This document shows positions 1 to 11,583 of a DNA stretch of 64,000 nt, one piece after another; positions within the stretch are counted from its first letter, which is position 1; each line of letters begins with the position of its first letter. This DNA is from Artocarpus heterophyllus (taxonomy: Eukaryota > Streptophyta > Magnoliopsida > Rosales > Moraceae), in NCBI GenBank assembly GCA_025403435.1, contig CM046353.1:18067875-18131874 (forward strand), read 5' to 3'. The position numbers and the translations under genes are program-made. The notes beneath the pieces were generated by a model. That model saw only the letters and a program-made list of their open reading frames with translations, did no database searches and was not told the DNA's origin.

Positions 1-2797
1 GGCTCTCACCATAAGAATGTTTGTTACTTAAAGAGAGGATCTCGTAGCCTGGGAGGCATAAGGAGACATAGGTGATCTCTTGTGAGTTAAAGTTGGATTA
101 ATTGAAGATTCTAATGACTCATGAGTCATAGATTCTAGAACGACTAACCATATGTATTTCTGTGCATAGGAAACAAGAAGTATGTTTGACAGGAGCTCCA
201 TTTTAATAATGGGTGTTGTCATTAAGTGAAGCAATAGGAGAAGTACATCTATATTTTGATGGTAGATTTAGGTTTTTGATAAGCCTTTACTTTGTCAAAC
301 TAAAGTTGTACACACTACTTGACACCTAACAAATTAATAACTCTAGAAGGGTTAATATTTCTTAATCTAATAAGATATATCTTTGACACTTACGATTAGG
401 TCATATAGGCCTTAACAAGATACAGAGGTTGGCTAAAGATGGTCCTCTAAGCTTCTTAGAGGTGGAATCTTTACAACATAGAGTCTTTTTTAGAAGGAAA
501 AATGACCAAAGGGCCTTTTTGGAGCTAAAGGAAATCGGACCAAAGAAGTCCTAGACTTAGTGCACACAAACGTTTGTGTTTACATAGATGTGTTGGCACG
601 TAGAGAAGCAATTGGGTACACCCATAAGTACATTTTGATTGGATCAAGGTAAAGAATACCTCTTTGAGAAGTCTAGAGGACACTTATTAAAGAATAGAAT
701 TTTGACTTATTTGACTACATCGAGAACTATACAATAGAATGGTGTGGCTTAGAAATATAACCTTATTGGATATAGTACAGTCCATCATGAGTGCGCATCT
801 TTTTGGGAATATATACTACAAATTGCATGTTATTTTTTAAGCGATATTTCAACTAAAGCTGTTCTTGAGGTCGGGGATATGTTCTAGATAAGGAAGCTCG
901 AGAGTTAAATTCTTGTTCAAAAGTTTGCAGTTTTATAAGATATCCTAAAAGGATAAAAGATGGATTATACTATAATCAAATGTAAAATAAAGTCTTGGTT
1001 GTTACACTTGTAACATTTCTTGTAGAATGTTACATGTAATACTTTAAATCTTGTAGCAATGTGGTGCTCGAGGAGTTAAGAACTGATTGAATCAATTCAA
1101 ACTTTCTGTATGTGAAAGGTATTCCAATCATGATAGAGAAACCAAAATGAAATCAACAATCTAGGGAGCATCATTATAACGGAAGAATTGTTTATCAACC
1201 CACTAGGTATCAATGCGAGGCCTTTAGACTCAGGTCGTTGAACCTGACGGTCATCTCACTTGATAAGGTGAATCTATAGAGGATGTTGATGCAAAACTAT
1301 GGCAAATAACCATGAACATTGAATTGGAATTTATGGTTTCCAATAAAGTCTAGAAGCTTGTAGAAACACTTGAAGGGATTAAGGCTTTGAGTGTAGGGAT
1401 CTACAAGATGAAAAGGGAAGTGGATTGAAAGTTAAAAACCTTTAAAAACTAGACTTGTGTCAAAGGGATACAAGGACAAAGTGGGCATTGGGTATGATGA
1501 AACTTTCTTACTTGTAGCGATGCTAAAATCTATCTGCACACTCTTATCCATTGTTGGGTATCTCATCCATGAAATAAGTCAAATGGATATCAAGATTACA
1601 TTTTTGAATGAAAATTTTGAGGATAGTATCTATATGATACAACCAAACAGGTTCAAGGCAAAAGGGATAAGAGGATAAGATCTGCAAGTTGCTTAAGTCA
1701 GTTGATGGACTTAAACGATCTTCTTGATCCTAGAACATAACATTTGATAAGGTCGTCAAACCATATAGGTTCGATCAAAATCTTGACGAAGCATGCGTTA
1801 TAAACGCATTAAGGATAGGAAGTGGTATTTCCAGTACTCTATCTAGATGATATTCTATTAATTAGGAATGATGTAAGCATAATAACATTGATCAAAGTTT
1901 GGTTATCCAAACAGTTTGACTTAAAGAATTTGAGAAGAGCTAATTGTGTTTTTTGGATTTAACTGTTATGTAACAATAAGAACAAAAGGATAGTTTATCC
2001 TAAAACCTTGTACATAGATAAAATTCTAGAGAAGTTTTATAACGCTGGATTCCAAGAAAGGTGCTTAACCATTATGGAATGGAATTATTTTTTCTAGAGA
2101 AGAATCTCTTTAAACATCAAAGGAAAGAAAATACATGGAAGAGGTCCCTATGCTTTAGCAGTGGGAATCTAATGTATGTTGTGCTTTGTATAAGATCGGA
2201 TATTTATTTATGTGATCAAAATAGTAAGTTGATATCAATCAAATCCTAAGCCAAAACTTGACAGGCAATCAACCATATAACTCAAGTATCTTAGGAGAAC
2301 GAGGAGTTATATGTTGTTGTTTTCTAGAAAGGACCTAATACCTGTAGGATACATGGATTCTAACTTTCAATCAGATTAGGATTCGAAAAGATCAACTATA
2401 GGGTCAGTTTTACTCTGAGAAGTAGATTCATAGTGGGAGTATTATCAAGCAATCTTGTATTGATAATTTTACTAGAGAGGCCAGTTATGTGGTTGCCAAT
2501 GAGGCATCTAAGGACATTGCGTGGTTAAGGATAATTCCTTGGAAATTTTGAGGTAGTCTACGCTATGGAAAAATCTATAGTTTTGTATTTTGGAATAGGA
2601 TGACTGTAGATAATACCAAGGATTCAAGATACCACCACAAGATAAACATATCGATAAAAGCTTTGCAGAGTGGCAATGTGATGGTTTTGCTAATTAGCAT
2701 CTAAAGACAACTTTGTCTACGTTGGTAGTCATAGTAAAAGGATAGACATGGGGATATACAATATGTCACATTTACTCACTTAGGGCAAGTAGGAGAT
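1..2797 (+). mobile_element. Decayed Ty1/copia element, internal region (integrase to RNase H)
   Basis: Broken frames read in order as a copia polyprotein on the plus strand. An integrase zinc-finger/core-like stretch lies at about 430-830. Reverse transcriptase follows at about 1380-2060, with the recognisable segment QMDIKITFLNENFEDSIYM near 1580-1640 (family pattern QMDVKTAFLNG). A degraded 'Y-x-DDI' region lies near 1840-1870 and RNase H remnants such as 'GYMDSNFQSD' near 2345-2370. Many stops and frameshifts make it non-coding. The 5' part lies outside the window. It runs directly into a polypurine tract and the 3' LTR, which fixes orientation. The long LTR suggests an Angela/SIRE-like lineage, but that placement is an inference. 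Confidence 0.85.
2783..2797 (+). other. Polypurine tract of the copia element
   Basis: The purine-rich run gggcaagtaggagat immediately precedes the LTR start TGTTAG. It is the expected plus-strand priming site for reverse transcription. Confidence 0.7.
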
Positions 2798-4575
2798 TGT
2801 TAGAATTGGTGTCCTAAGTAATAGATACTTTAATTGTATCTATGACATTTTTGGTGAAATAAATAATCATGTGAATATTACATGTATTAATGATGATCAT
2901 CATGTTACTGTCATATTAATGATTGTATATTAGCAAACATGTGATCCATGATTAGTAGAACCAAATCTTGAATCGGGCATATATGGGGTTTATATGCTAA
3001 AAATATCTGATTCGAAGATTAATAGTCTAAATTATATAGTCCGTAATCTATGTACAGTGTTGGGCACTTTATACATGAAGGCGGTTTATTTTGGTTGTTA
3101 GAGTGGATTGATTCTATGGTAGATACACTAGTGTGGCAGATCTAATGATATCGCATACTGGACTGGACCTAAAGTTGAATTGATTTAATAATTATTTCAT
3201 TTGTCTTAAATCAATTTTCTTTGATAATCATTTATCTGTTATCTTATTTCTGAAGTGGATTCATGACTCCATGACTATAACTTGTATCTTTTGATATGCC
3301 AAGAGTAGGAGTTTCGATGACCAAAGGCTCAATTGTCTATATGTTAGAGTTGCAACTATATCCGATGAGAGCATAATCCACAGATACAGAATCCATAGCT
3401 CTCTAATAAAGAATTAATGTTATCCTTTCAAAGGCATTGTTCGGGCATTGAAAAATATAACTAGGCCTTAGTCATCTGGATACATATGGTAATCAGATAA
3501 TATTCCTTTTGTATGTGTTATAAAAAGAATAAATTTTTCCGATGATGAAATAATGAAACTTTGAGATAAAAGAATCGGAAAGTAAAATAGAACAAAGTCC
3601 TTCATCCGATTATTGATAACCTAAAAGGATACACATAATATAAAACGTCATAGACAAGGCTTATGTTTTAGAAGTCTAGTAATATGATATATTATCAATA
3701 GTGCAACTTCGGGTTTATAGTGGAGAGACACTAGAGTTAATAATTAAATAGATAATTAATCAGTGATCAATTCATTGGGTCCCAATTTTAGATCACAAAT
3801 TCCTTGACTAGTTATGTAAAATGGTTTACCATAGGTAATATAAGAGGTTACGCCAGACGGGTTATTGGACCTTTCATTGTGCAAGCCCAATGGACTGTGG
3901 TTGGGGCCGCCTAACTAGTCCTACTAGACTGTGGGCCCCTACAGATAGGGCAATTTAGGAAAAATGAAATAAGTTATTTAATTAATTAATTTCATGATAA
4001 TATTTATTCAAATTTAATTATTATGATTTTGGGATAATTAATTATTTTGAATAATTAATTTAAATCCTAATTGTATTTGAATTTGAATAAACAGTAATTA
4101 TTTATAATTATTTAAATTAGATAATTATCACGAATAATTGAATTCTAAATTAAATAGAATTGTTTAAATGGGAATTATCCTAGATAATGCTAATAATCAC
4201 AGAATTCTACACTATGATTAGCTAAGTTTTAATTATCCTCTATCTAGTAAATAGCGTGCATAGTGAGAATAGATCCTTTGTGATTGTTGTGTGAGATAGG
4301 TGGAGGAGAGACAAAATTTTCTTCTAATCTCGATACACTTCTACCTCCTCTAACCAACTTTATAAATAGAGGTATGTGCACTTTGGTTTATTGTTTTTCA
4401 AAAAAACGTACTTGTGTGCTTCTTTTAGAGAGAAAAATATAGAGGAAAGTCTATGGTAAGTTTCTGCTGAGTTGTGCCATATACACAACAACTAATAGGA
4501 AGAGAATAACATTGAAGCTTTGACGGTAGAGATTAAGAATTGTTCAGTCAGAAGTGCTATTTTCGGTCTCCAACA
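2798..4575 (+). repeat. 3' LTR of the copia element
   Basis: The LTR begins TGTTAGAATTGG directly after the polypurine tract and ends CTCCAACA, giving the usual TG...CA ends and about 1.78 kb. It contains a TATA box and a short leader near its 3' end. The matching 5' LTR lies outside the window, so age and target duplication cannot be judged here. The long AT-rich central part has no ORF. Confidence 0.8.
4361..4368 (+). promoter_or_regulatory. TATA box of the copia LTR
   Basis: TATAAATA lies about 210 bp before the LTR end. This would leave an R-U5 of roughly 180 bp, normal for copia elements. Confidence 0.55.
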
Positions 4576-6683
4576 GATAACGTTAAATTAGATATGATTT
4601 ATTATTTATAGCATTATAAGTTGTTTCCTTAGTGTTTCATAAAATTCTTAAATTTTGCGCTTCGTCACCGAACCGATGTAGTTTTGCCAGTAGGGAAATC
4701 CCCTTAAGATACCCTATTATTTCAAGAAACAAATATCATTTGGGTATCTTGAGCCTTGCCCATTTGGAAAATGGATTTGAATTAATGATTTTATTTAAGT
4801 TATGTGATTTGAATTAGGATTTAAATGAGTGATTCGAATTGTTATCTAAATTGACGTTTGGATGTGCATTTAAGTTTTAATCTAAATAAGGAATAAAATT
4901 AAAATTTATGTTTAGAGAGCCAATAAAAATAATTTTTGATTTATTAACAAATCTAATAAATCCCAATGTTAATGATCTTAAAAAATATGAAACATAGATT
5001 TTAATTTATTCCTCTCTTCCCTAGGAACACAATAAAAAAAGAATTATCTTAATTGGGTATCAAATGAAGAAGTTATGATTTTTTTTCCTCAAATATATGA
5101 GAGAGAATTTCAGCTTTTATTACAGCAAAGATATCTGAGTATCAAGAGTTTAGGGAAGTTAAAACTTTGAAATCTTAGATTCTTGATACTTAAAATATTC
5201 AAATTTTATAGGAAACAAACATATCTCTAAAAGATTCTTGATACTCGAATCCAAATTTGAGTCTATTAGGTCAAAGAATACTTAAAACAAACATTAGCAT
5301 ATGTTTGGTACTTTGGTTGAAAGTAATTAATTCTAAATAATTAGAGTATAAACCTCTCAGCAGCTATAGTAAAAAGCAAAAAGTTGCTAAAGCATAAAGC
5401 TCTTACATATTACAGTTTTTAAACTTAAAACTTTAGTTGAAATTAAAGTATCAAACGTTCTATTGGAAATGACAACTCTAACTTTCCAATTGAAAACATA
5501 ATTAAGTAAACAAAAAGAAAAGAAAATCTCAAATATAGGTAAAACCACGTACAATGAAAATCTCAAATATAGGTAAAAGGACATTCAATGGCAATTTCAT
5601 CATTTAAAGTGTCGTTCGGTCTCATTCTGAAAACAGTTTCTCACGTTTCTTAATGGGAGTTCTGGAAACGTTTTAAAATAGCCCTTTTCTCTGTTTTTCT
5701 CAAGAAAATTGAAAACCAGTTAGGTCCTCCAAAATGACAATAATTAGTTGTAGTAATGAAAACTCACTTTATCTTCTTTTGAATTGGCGAGTCTGTACAA
5801 GGTTCTATTAGCTTAGCATACCTTTTTATTTTATAATTAAATGAAGCATATGACATAATTATGATTGTAAATTTAGAATATGGCTCCTATTTGCAGATAT
5901 TTTATATTTGACTATATGATATTATTACAATAATTATTATGTAATTATATAATACAATATGACATTATTATTATTTATTTTTGAGATAAAAATGTGACAT
6001 CGTTATAATATTTACAATGCAATGTTGATTATTTGAAACATAATCTAGAAATTGTTGAAATTAAATTTCACCTCAATAATTTGGCTTATTGACCGTGCAG
6101 AGTAAATTTTTCTTCATTTTAATGTAATTTTGAGTCAATTCAACGCTCATAAATATGCACTACAATACCCCCATCATTAAAAGCTATATATATTTGAAAT
6201 CAGAAACCATACCATATTTGCCTCTTGTGTTCATCAGCATTCTGATAATTCACGGTTAGCTTTTCCTCTCAGAAGCTAAACCGTCTGCCGATATACTTGT
6301 CAACGGCCATCCTTTTAAAGGTGAAAATCCGAAAATGAAAACGAGAAGGAAAGATGTTTATAATATCAAAAATAGAAAATTCTATTCGTTTTCAATAGTA
6401 ACTATAGTATCATGGTGCCGTAAGATGAGTACTTAATCTGTAACAAGGGTCTCTCGCAATTCAGTGACAAGTTATCTCAACAAATTTTGCCATCAATTAA
6501 GAAGAGAAAAGACTTTTGTAACATCGTATAATTCTTCACGAGGTTCAATTTCTAAAGCACCCAATCTGAACTCCCTAAATCTTCACGCCTGAGACAAGTG
6601 CCCCAGAAGCAGGTCCTCGGCAACGACAAAAAGAAGCCCAGTTGAAATAACACAATTTCCAAAACAATGATAAAGCAGTTTAA
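4576..6683. other. Intergenic, AT-rich; holds one MITE-like element and the likely SEC22 3' UTR
   Basis: No convincing coding sequence. The MITE-like repeat at 5303-5456 is listed separately. A short direct repeat (gaaaatctcaaatatagg) occurs twice between 5521 and 5580. The last 150-200 bases before 6684 are probably SEC22 3' UTR, since that gene is transcribed leftward. Confidence 0.5.
5303..5456. mobile_element. Small MITE-like inverted-repeat element
   Basis: GTTTGGTACTTT at 5303-5314 is matched by AAAGTATCAAAC at 5445-5456, an imperfect terminal inverted repeat with 11 of 12 positions paired. The interior carries the motif AAAGCTCTTACATATTACAG, shared with other short repeats at 58563, 60021 and 61301 (reverse). 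No clear target duplication is seen. Confidence 0.45.
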
Positions 6684-8341
6684 TCACCAGAGCTTGGTCT
6701 TAACCCAAAAGAGGAGGAAGACGACCCCGAGAACAATGGCAACTGGCGCCCACTTCCGAATCAAAGCCTAAAATGAGAGAAGAACGGGGAGGGTAAGAAT
6801 GAAATCACAATAAAACGTTGAGAGCAATTCCAAATACTTGATTGGACTCATGAGTAATCAACAGTATCTTATAGAACTAACCTGTCGATTTAGATCTCTC
6901 GCCTTATCAGCGTATATGCGTGATTCCGATGTTAAGCGACTGGACATTTGACTGACCTCTGCAGAATTGGAAATTAAAAGTTGGCTATTTTATCCAGAAC
7001 AGATTACGGAGGGAAAAGAATGGAATTCTATTAAAGTTTAAAGTTGATTGCCAGCACGATATGATCTATCATCAGACTTGGATGTTATTTTGCAGAATAA
7101 ATGACATCATCAGAAATCAAAACGATTCTCAATATATTTAAAAAAAAAAAAATCTTACGGTCCAACTTCTCGCCAACACCAAGAACTTCCTGCACATTTC
7201 GAGTCATTATTTGGTGGACCTCATAAAGCTCATCATTCAATTTTGCAATATTCCGCTGAGTACGGGTGTCCTGGTACAATTTCTTTGTTTTCTGTATGAA
7301 TGTATCTAAACAAAAATGAACACAATAAGACCGAAAAAAATACCAAAGGATACAATAGAAAAACAACAGAAAAAAAATTTAAAAAAAGGATAATAACAAT
7401 AAACCTACCAAACTTAATGAAGGCGTATGGTCTAGCTGCAGTTTCAATTTGTGTCCCATTAACACGCTCAAACTCATTCTTGAGGTCCTCAAGGTACTGG
7501 AAAGCAAGTTTCTTTGGGTACACACGGTCGCACATTGTCAAATAACAAACACGCCCTTCTATTATATAACTAAGAACATAGGTCAAGGTAAACACTAAGA
7601 AATGACTGCTACTCATAAACAGAACAACCAAGTAACAAATGGTACAAATATGAAAAATCCCAAAAGTGAGTTCACGTGCAGTCCACCGTCCAATTACATT
7701 TATACATAATAGTGTGAGAAAATAACTATATTGTCTGTTAGTGGAGCAGATAGGTCACAGATAGATTAATTTATGAAACTATAACCAAACAAAGGTTCCA
7801 AGAAGAAAGATTCAATGCTTATCATGAAATAGCAATCAAAAGTTCCAGAACGAATTTACGACAAGAATATCTGACACATGCACAAGATTGAGAGACTGAT
7901 TAACTGAAGCAACTTCATCAGCCACATAGTTGAGGTATTACTCTCTATCATAGCACTAATTGCGCTAGAAGCAATCGCACTTATTCTGGAATTTTTTCAA
8001 GCAATTCATCAATTGACAATTAACATTTTATGTCCATCCTGTAGAGAAATGGACATATCTGCAGCTATTAACTTGTCTATGGGCTTCTTATCTCCATGGG
8101 CAGTGTGGCAAAAAATAAGGGCAAAGAAAGCAATAGGAAAAAAAAAAGGATACTGGAAAACATAAGGTCCAGTTTCGACCGACATCCTCGAAGCCTCATT
8201 ATGGCCTCTTGACAAATTTTTAAACAAGGCCTTGATTTGCTGTTTGTAGAACTCCGCATCCTTAATGTCACGGCCATCATCCAGTCCCTCTGCTAGAGGA
8301 AGACCGTCAGTAACACGAGCAATCATCGTTAGCTTCACCAT
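6684..8341 (-). CDS. SEC22: SEC22, R-SNARE of ER-Golgi transport (five exons, 218 aa)
   Basis: Exons, all GT-AG, are 8341-8154, 7569-7409, 7305-7159, 6958-6882 and 6767-6684. They sum to 657 nt, or 218 aa plus stop, the usual length of plant SEC22. The N-terminal longin domain covers about residues 1-120, starting MVKLTMIARVTDGLPLAEGL. The SNARE motif lies at about 130-190 with the zero-layer arginine at R152 (IMTRNVQEVLG). The tail anchor at about 198-214 is followed by a short KTKLW end. The family pairs with Q-SNAREs in fusion of vesicles between ER and Golgi; plant SEC22 is needed for Golgi integrity and gametophyte development. The start codon is the first ATG of exon 1, and the frame stays open across every junction. 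Nothing looks broken. Confidence 0.97.
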
Positions 8342-9400
8342 CTTAGATTTCCAACTTCCCAGTTATAAAAAGTTAGCTGCAATCACAATAAATAGAAATG
8401 ACCGTGTAGGCTACCAATTGACCAACTTTTCAGTGCATTATAGCTTATCCAATAATTAAACCTTCAACTCCGCACAAAGCACTTGTGGCGCTTTTGGTTT
8501 GTAGGTTTGAACAAAAATCATAATATTAAAAGGCGAAAACAGGAACCGAGACATTGTGTCTAATCAAGGCGGGGAGTGAGCCTCGAGGCAGATCAAAGCG
8601 TAAGTCTCAAAGAGAAAAATTGAATAAAATTCATAAACATGCCATAATAATCAAAACACACACTTAGTTCATCACAAAACCATAAAACACACAATAAGAA
8701 AGCAAATAAAGTCTAAAGTCGCAAAATGCATCTACAATATCCATTACTGCAGTAGCGCAAAATGCCTCTACAAAATGCATTACTGCAGGAGCCGGAGGGG
8801 GGAAGAGGAGAACCTGAGGAGTGAGGACTGAGGAGATCGGAATCGGGAGGTGGCTGCCGCCGGTGGGTCGTCGCTACGGTCGTTGGTCCCTGCTCAGAAG
8901 GGAGTGGGCTCGAAAGTTGCAGCCAACGGTGGACAAGAATGAAAATGGGGCTTGACGAAGAACGTGTCGATGGCGGAGGAGTTAGGGTTTCAATTCCCCT
9001 ATCAAAATTATAATGATCCGTTAGAAGGAAACACAAAATTGAAGAAAAAAGACAATACCATACCCACATGCCAAAATACCTATTAGGATTTGATTTCCTT
9101 TCCAAAATTGAAGAAAATGGACAACATCCATAAGAAAATTTTGCCAATATCTGCAACTAATGAATGAAAAATGTGAAAAGAAAAGCAGAAATACCTGGTT
9201 ATGGCATTGATTTCAAGGACGGAGACAATAATGGTGGACTCGTAGAGACAAGGCAAGAGAGAAGAAATGAGGGGTTTTTGAAGGAAGATTCGGGAAAACG
9301 AGGGTTGAAATTGTATGCGATCTAAAGAGATCCAGCTTGCATGTTGAGACTTAAGAGCCGACACGTCAAAGGTCGGTTTTTTTTTTGTTTTAAGGGTACA
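8342..9400 (-). promoter_or_regulatory. Upstream region of SEC22, probable 5' UTR and promoter
   Basis: This stretch lies upstream of the SEC22 start. The GC-richer part around 8790-8990 and the ORF-like part to about 9364 may be transcribed leader, possibly with a leader intron, but no TATA or transcription start is certain. ORFs of 93 and 147 codons on the minus strand here have no recognisable domain and are not called as genes. A 36-bp tandem duplication lies at 8721-8792. Confidence 0.35.
8721..8792. repeat. Two-copy tandem repeat, 36-bp unit
   Basis: The unit starting gcaaaatgcatctacaa at 8721 is repeated with a few changes from 8757. Both copies end in cattactgcag. Confidence 0.6.
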
Positions 9401-11578
9401 ACATACCTTGTTATTTTGGACAATACCATGATGAGAACCTTTTGGCCAATAAGATCTTTATTATTTTTATTTTTTGACTGTTGGATTAAAATTGATTAAG
9501 AACAGCTAAAATTAAAAATATTTTTTTAAAAATATAGCATGGAAGAGCTTTATATTAAAGTAATTTTTTATTTTATAATATAGTTGTTGATAGCTTTACA
9601 CTATTTGTTCCAACCGAAATGTCAAACAAAGACTGAATGGTCCAAAATATAAGTCTTATAATAACAAAAATAAACAAAGCTTTACCTTATCCTTTTTTAT
9701 TTTCACTCTATTATTTTAAGAGTAACCAATAAAAAAATTGAAGGAAAACCCCAAAAAAATCAAGAAAAGAAACTTTTTCGTGGGGAGTGGGGGGTTGTCA
9801 TCGGCTTCGACGAGGGTGGGTGGGGAAGAGACTCGCGATGCTATCGCAAGGAGTGTCTCGAGACTGTCATGAGTGCAAAGGTCGTGACGGATTTCGTCGT
9901 GAGGAGTATCTTGAGGCGGCAAGGGGATCTTGACCTAATCCGTCGCGGGTTGCGAGGATGTGACAGGTCATGATTTAAGCTCGCAAGATGTGATGGGGTC
10001 ATGATTTCGTCACGAACCTCAGTGGTCGTCTTCCGTCAAGAGGGTGCAATTTCATTGCAAACCTCAATGGTCGCCTTCGATCACGACCTTCACGACATGT
10101 CACAATTTCTGTTATAAGTCGCAGTGGTTGTGATAGGAAGCGATGGAGATGCATCCTGATGATGGTTCACCACCAATTATGGCAATCTAAGTTCACCAAC
10201 TACCCCTTCCGACAACGGTGGAGCAGATTAAATTTTGTCCGTGAGATGGTAGACTTTTTTTGGATTTTTAAATTTTGGGTTTTTAATAACTCTAATCCTG
10301 TGTGTATAAGCCCATTATATTTGTAGTGAGCTTGCTTGCTTTCCACCATCAGATATAGATCTAATGAACAAAAAGAAAAAAGGCCAGATGAGAATAGTTT
10401 ATGTGTCTCATAATAATTTTCCTCTATTATTACTGCTAGTTAAGATCATTTACGGCCTCATGATTTTGTTTTTTTATGCAAGTTTTTATGATGAAGGACC
10501 TATGTAATGGAATTATAGACTATATTAGTTTAATTAAATAAGTCACAAATATGCGACGAAATACCATGAGAGGATTTTTTTTTTTAAGAGCACAATTGCT
10601 CTTGCTCCAAAAGTTTTTTTTTTTTTTTCTAGTTATTAAGCGCCTGTTAATTTAAATTTTAGAATTTCAGTGAATAATGTTATAGGTAAAACAGACATGT
10701 ATCTTATTCAAGGCCGGCTCAAGAAATTTTGAGGCCATAGGCAAAAACTTTTGAGGCCTTTTCAAATTCTTAAATTTAATTTCTAGATTGAGATTTGGAT
10801 TATATTTTCATCTTATTAGTAATTTCTAGTTGAAATCTAGCACACACATATTCACTCTTGTTATAACATTTAAAATAAAAAGTTCTATTATTTGGAGATC
10901 TTTTCTATGAAAAAAAAAAAAAAGATAAATAAACATCTATTTATAATTAAACTTTTTGTTTGGCAAATGGTTCAAAATTATAAGTGCAAATTGTCTAAAA
11001 TAAAAAGCTCTCACCTGATATAATGTAAAGCAAAAATATACTACAATATAAAATTTTCATGTGCTATACTATTTGAACTTATATTTGAATTCAAACTTAT
11101 TTGTCACTCACTTTATAAATAATAAATTTTTTTTAAAAAAACAAAAACCTTGTGAGAGCGTTTGATAAAAAAAAATAAAATAAAAAAAACTATAGTAAAA
11201 ATTGATTTATTCCATCAAACAAAAAGGCCAAAAAAAAAAAAAAGTTGTGGAAACATTTTCACTTACTTTTAAGTACAATAATGCCAAAATTAAGCTAATC
11301 ATTACTCCAAGCGTGTTGCTGTCTAAAACTTTTTGCTGCTTCGTTTATGTTTTCTGTGAAACCTTAAATAATTGAACATGAATTGAGAAAAATTAAAGTA
11401 TTAGTATTATAAATTTTTTTTAAGTATTTGGGGACCTTGGTTCAACTTGGGTATATAAGAAATTGCTTAAGTTGTCGCGTAATTTTCCTAATGAAAAATT
11501 TGCCTTAGAATTGAGCCGACACTAGTCTTATTTGATGTATTTGATTCCAATTTTGATGGGCTTTTATAATTCAGATTT
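9401..11578. other. Intergenic, AT-rich with an isolated GC-rich island
   Basis: No gene is recognised. The part at about 9780-10250 is much richer in GC than its flanks and full of 'gtcacgacc/cgtcac'-type words, but has no convincing ORF. Its right border (10260-10370) resembles that of a second GC-rich island at 31640-32240. The remainder is AT-rich with long A and T runs. Confidence 0.4.
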
Positions 11579-11583
11579 AATCT
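11579..11583. other. Target-site duplication, left copy (AATCT)
   Basis: AATCT immediately before the LTR start TGTAACG is matched exactly by AATCT at 20633-20637. Five bases is the usual length for LTR retrotransposons. Confidence 0.85.

Noticed and set aside
8713..9364. Minus-strand ORFs upstream of SEC22 as separate genes
   Set aside because: No domain and unlike-coding composition. They are better explained as leader or promoter DNA of SEC22.
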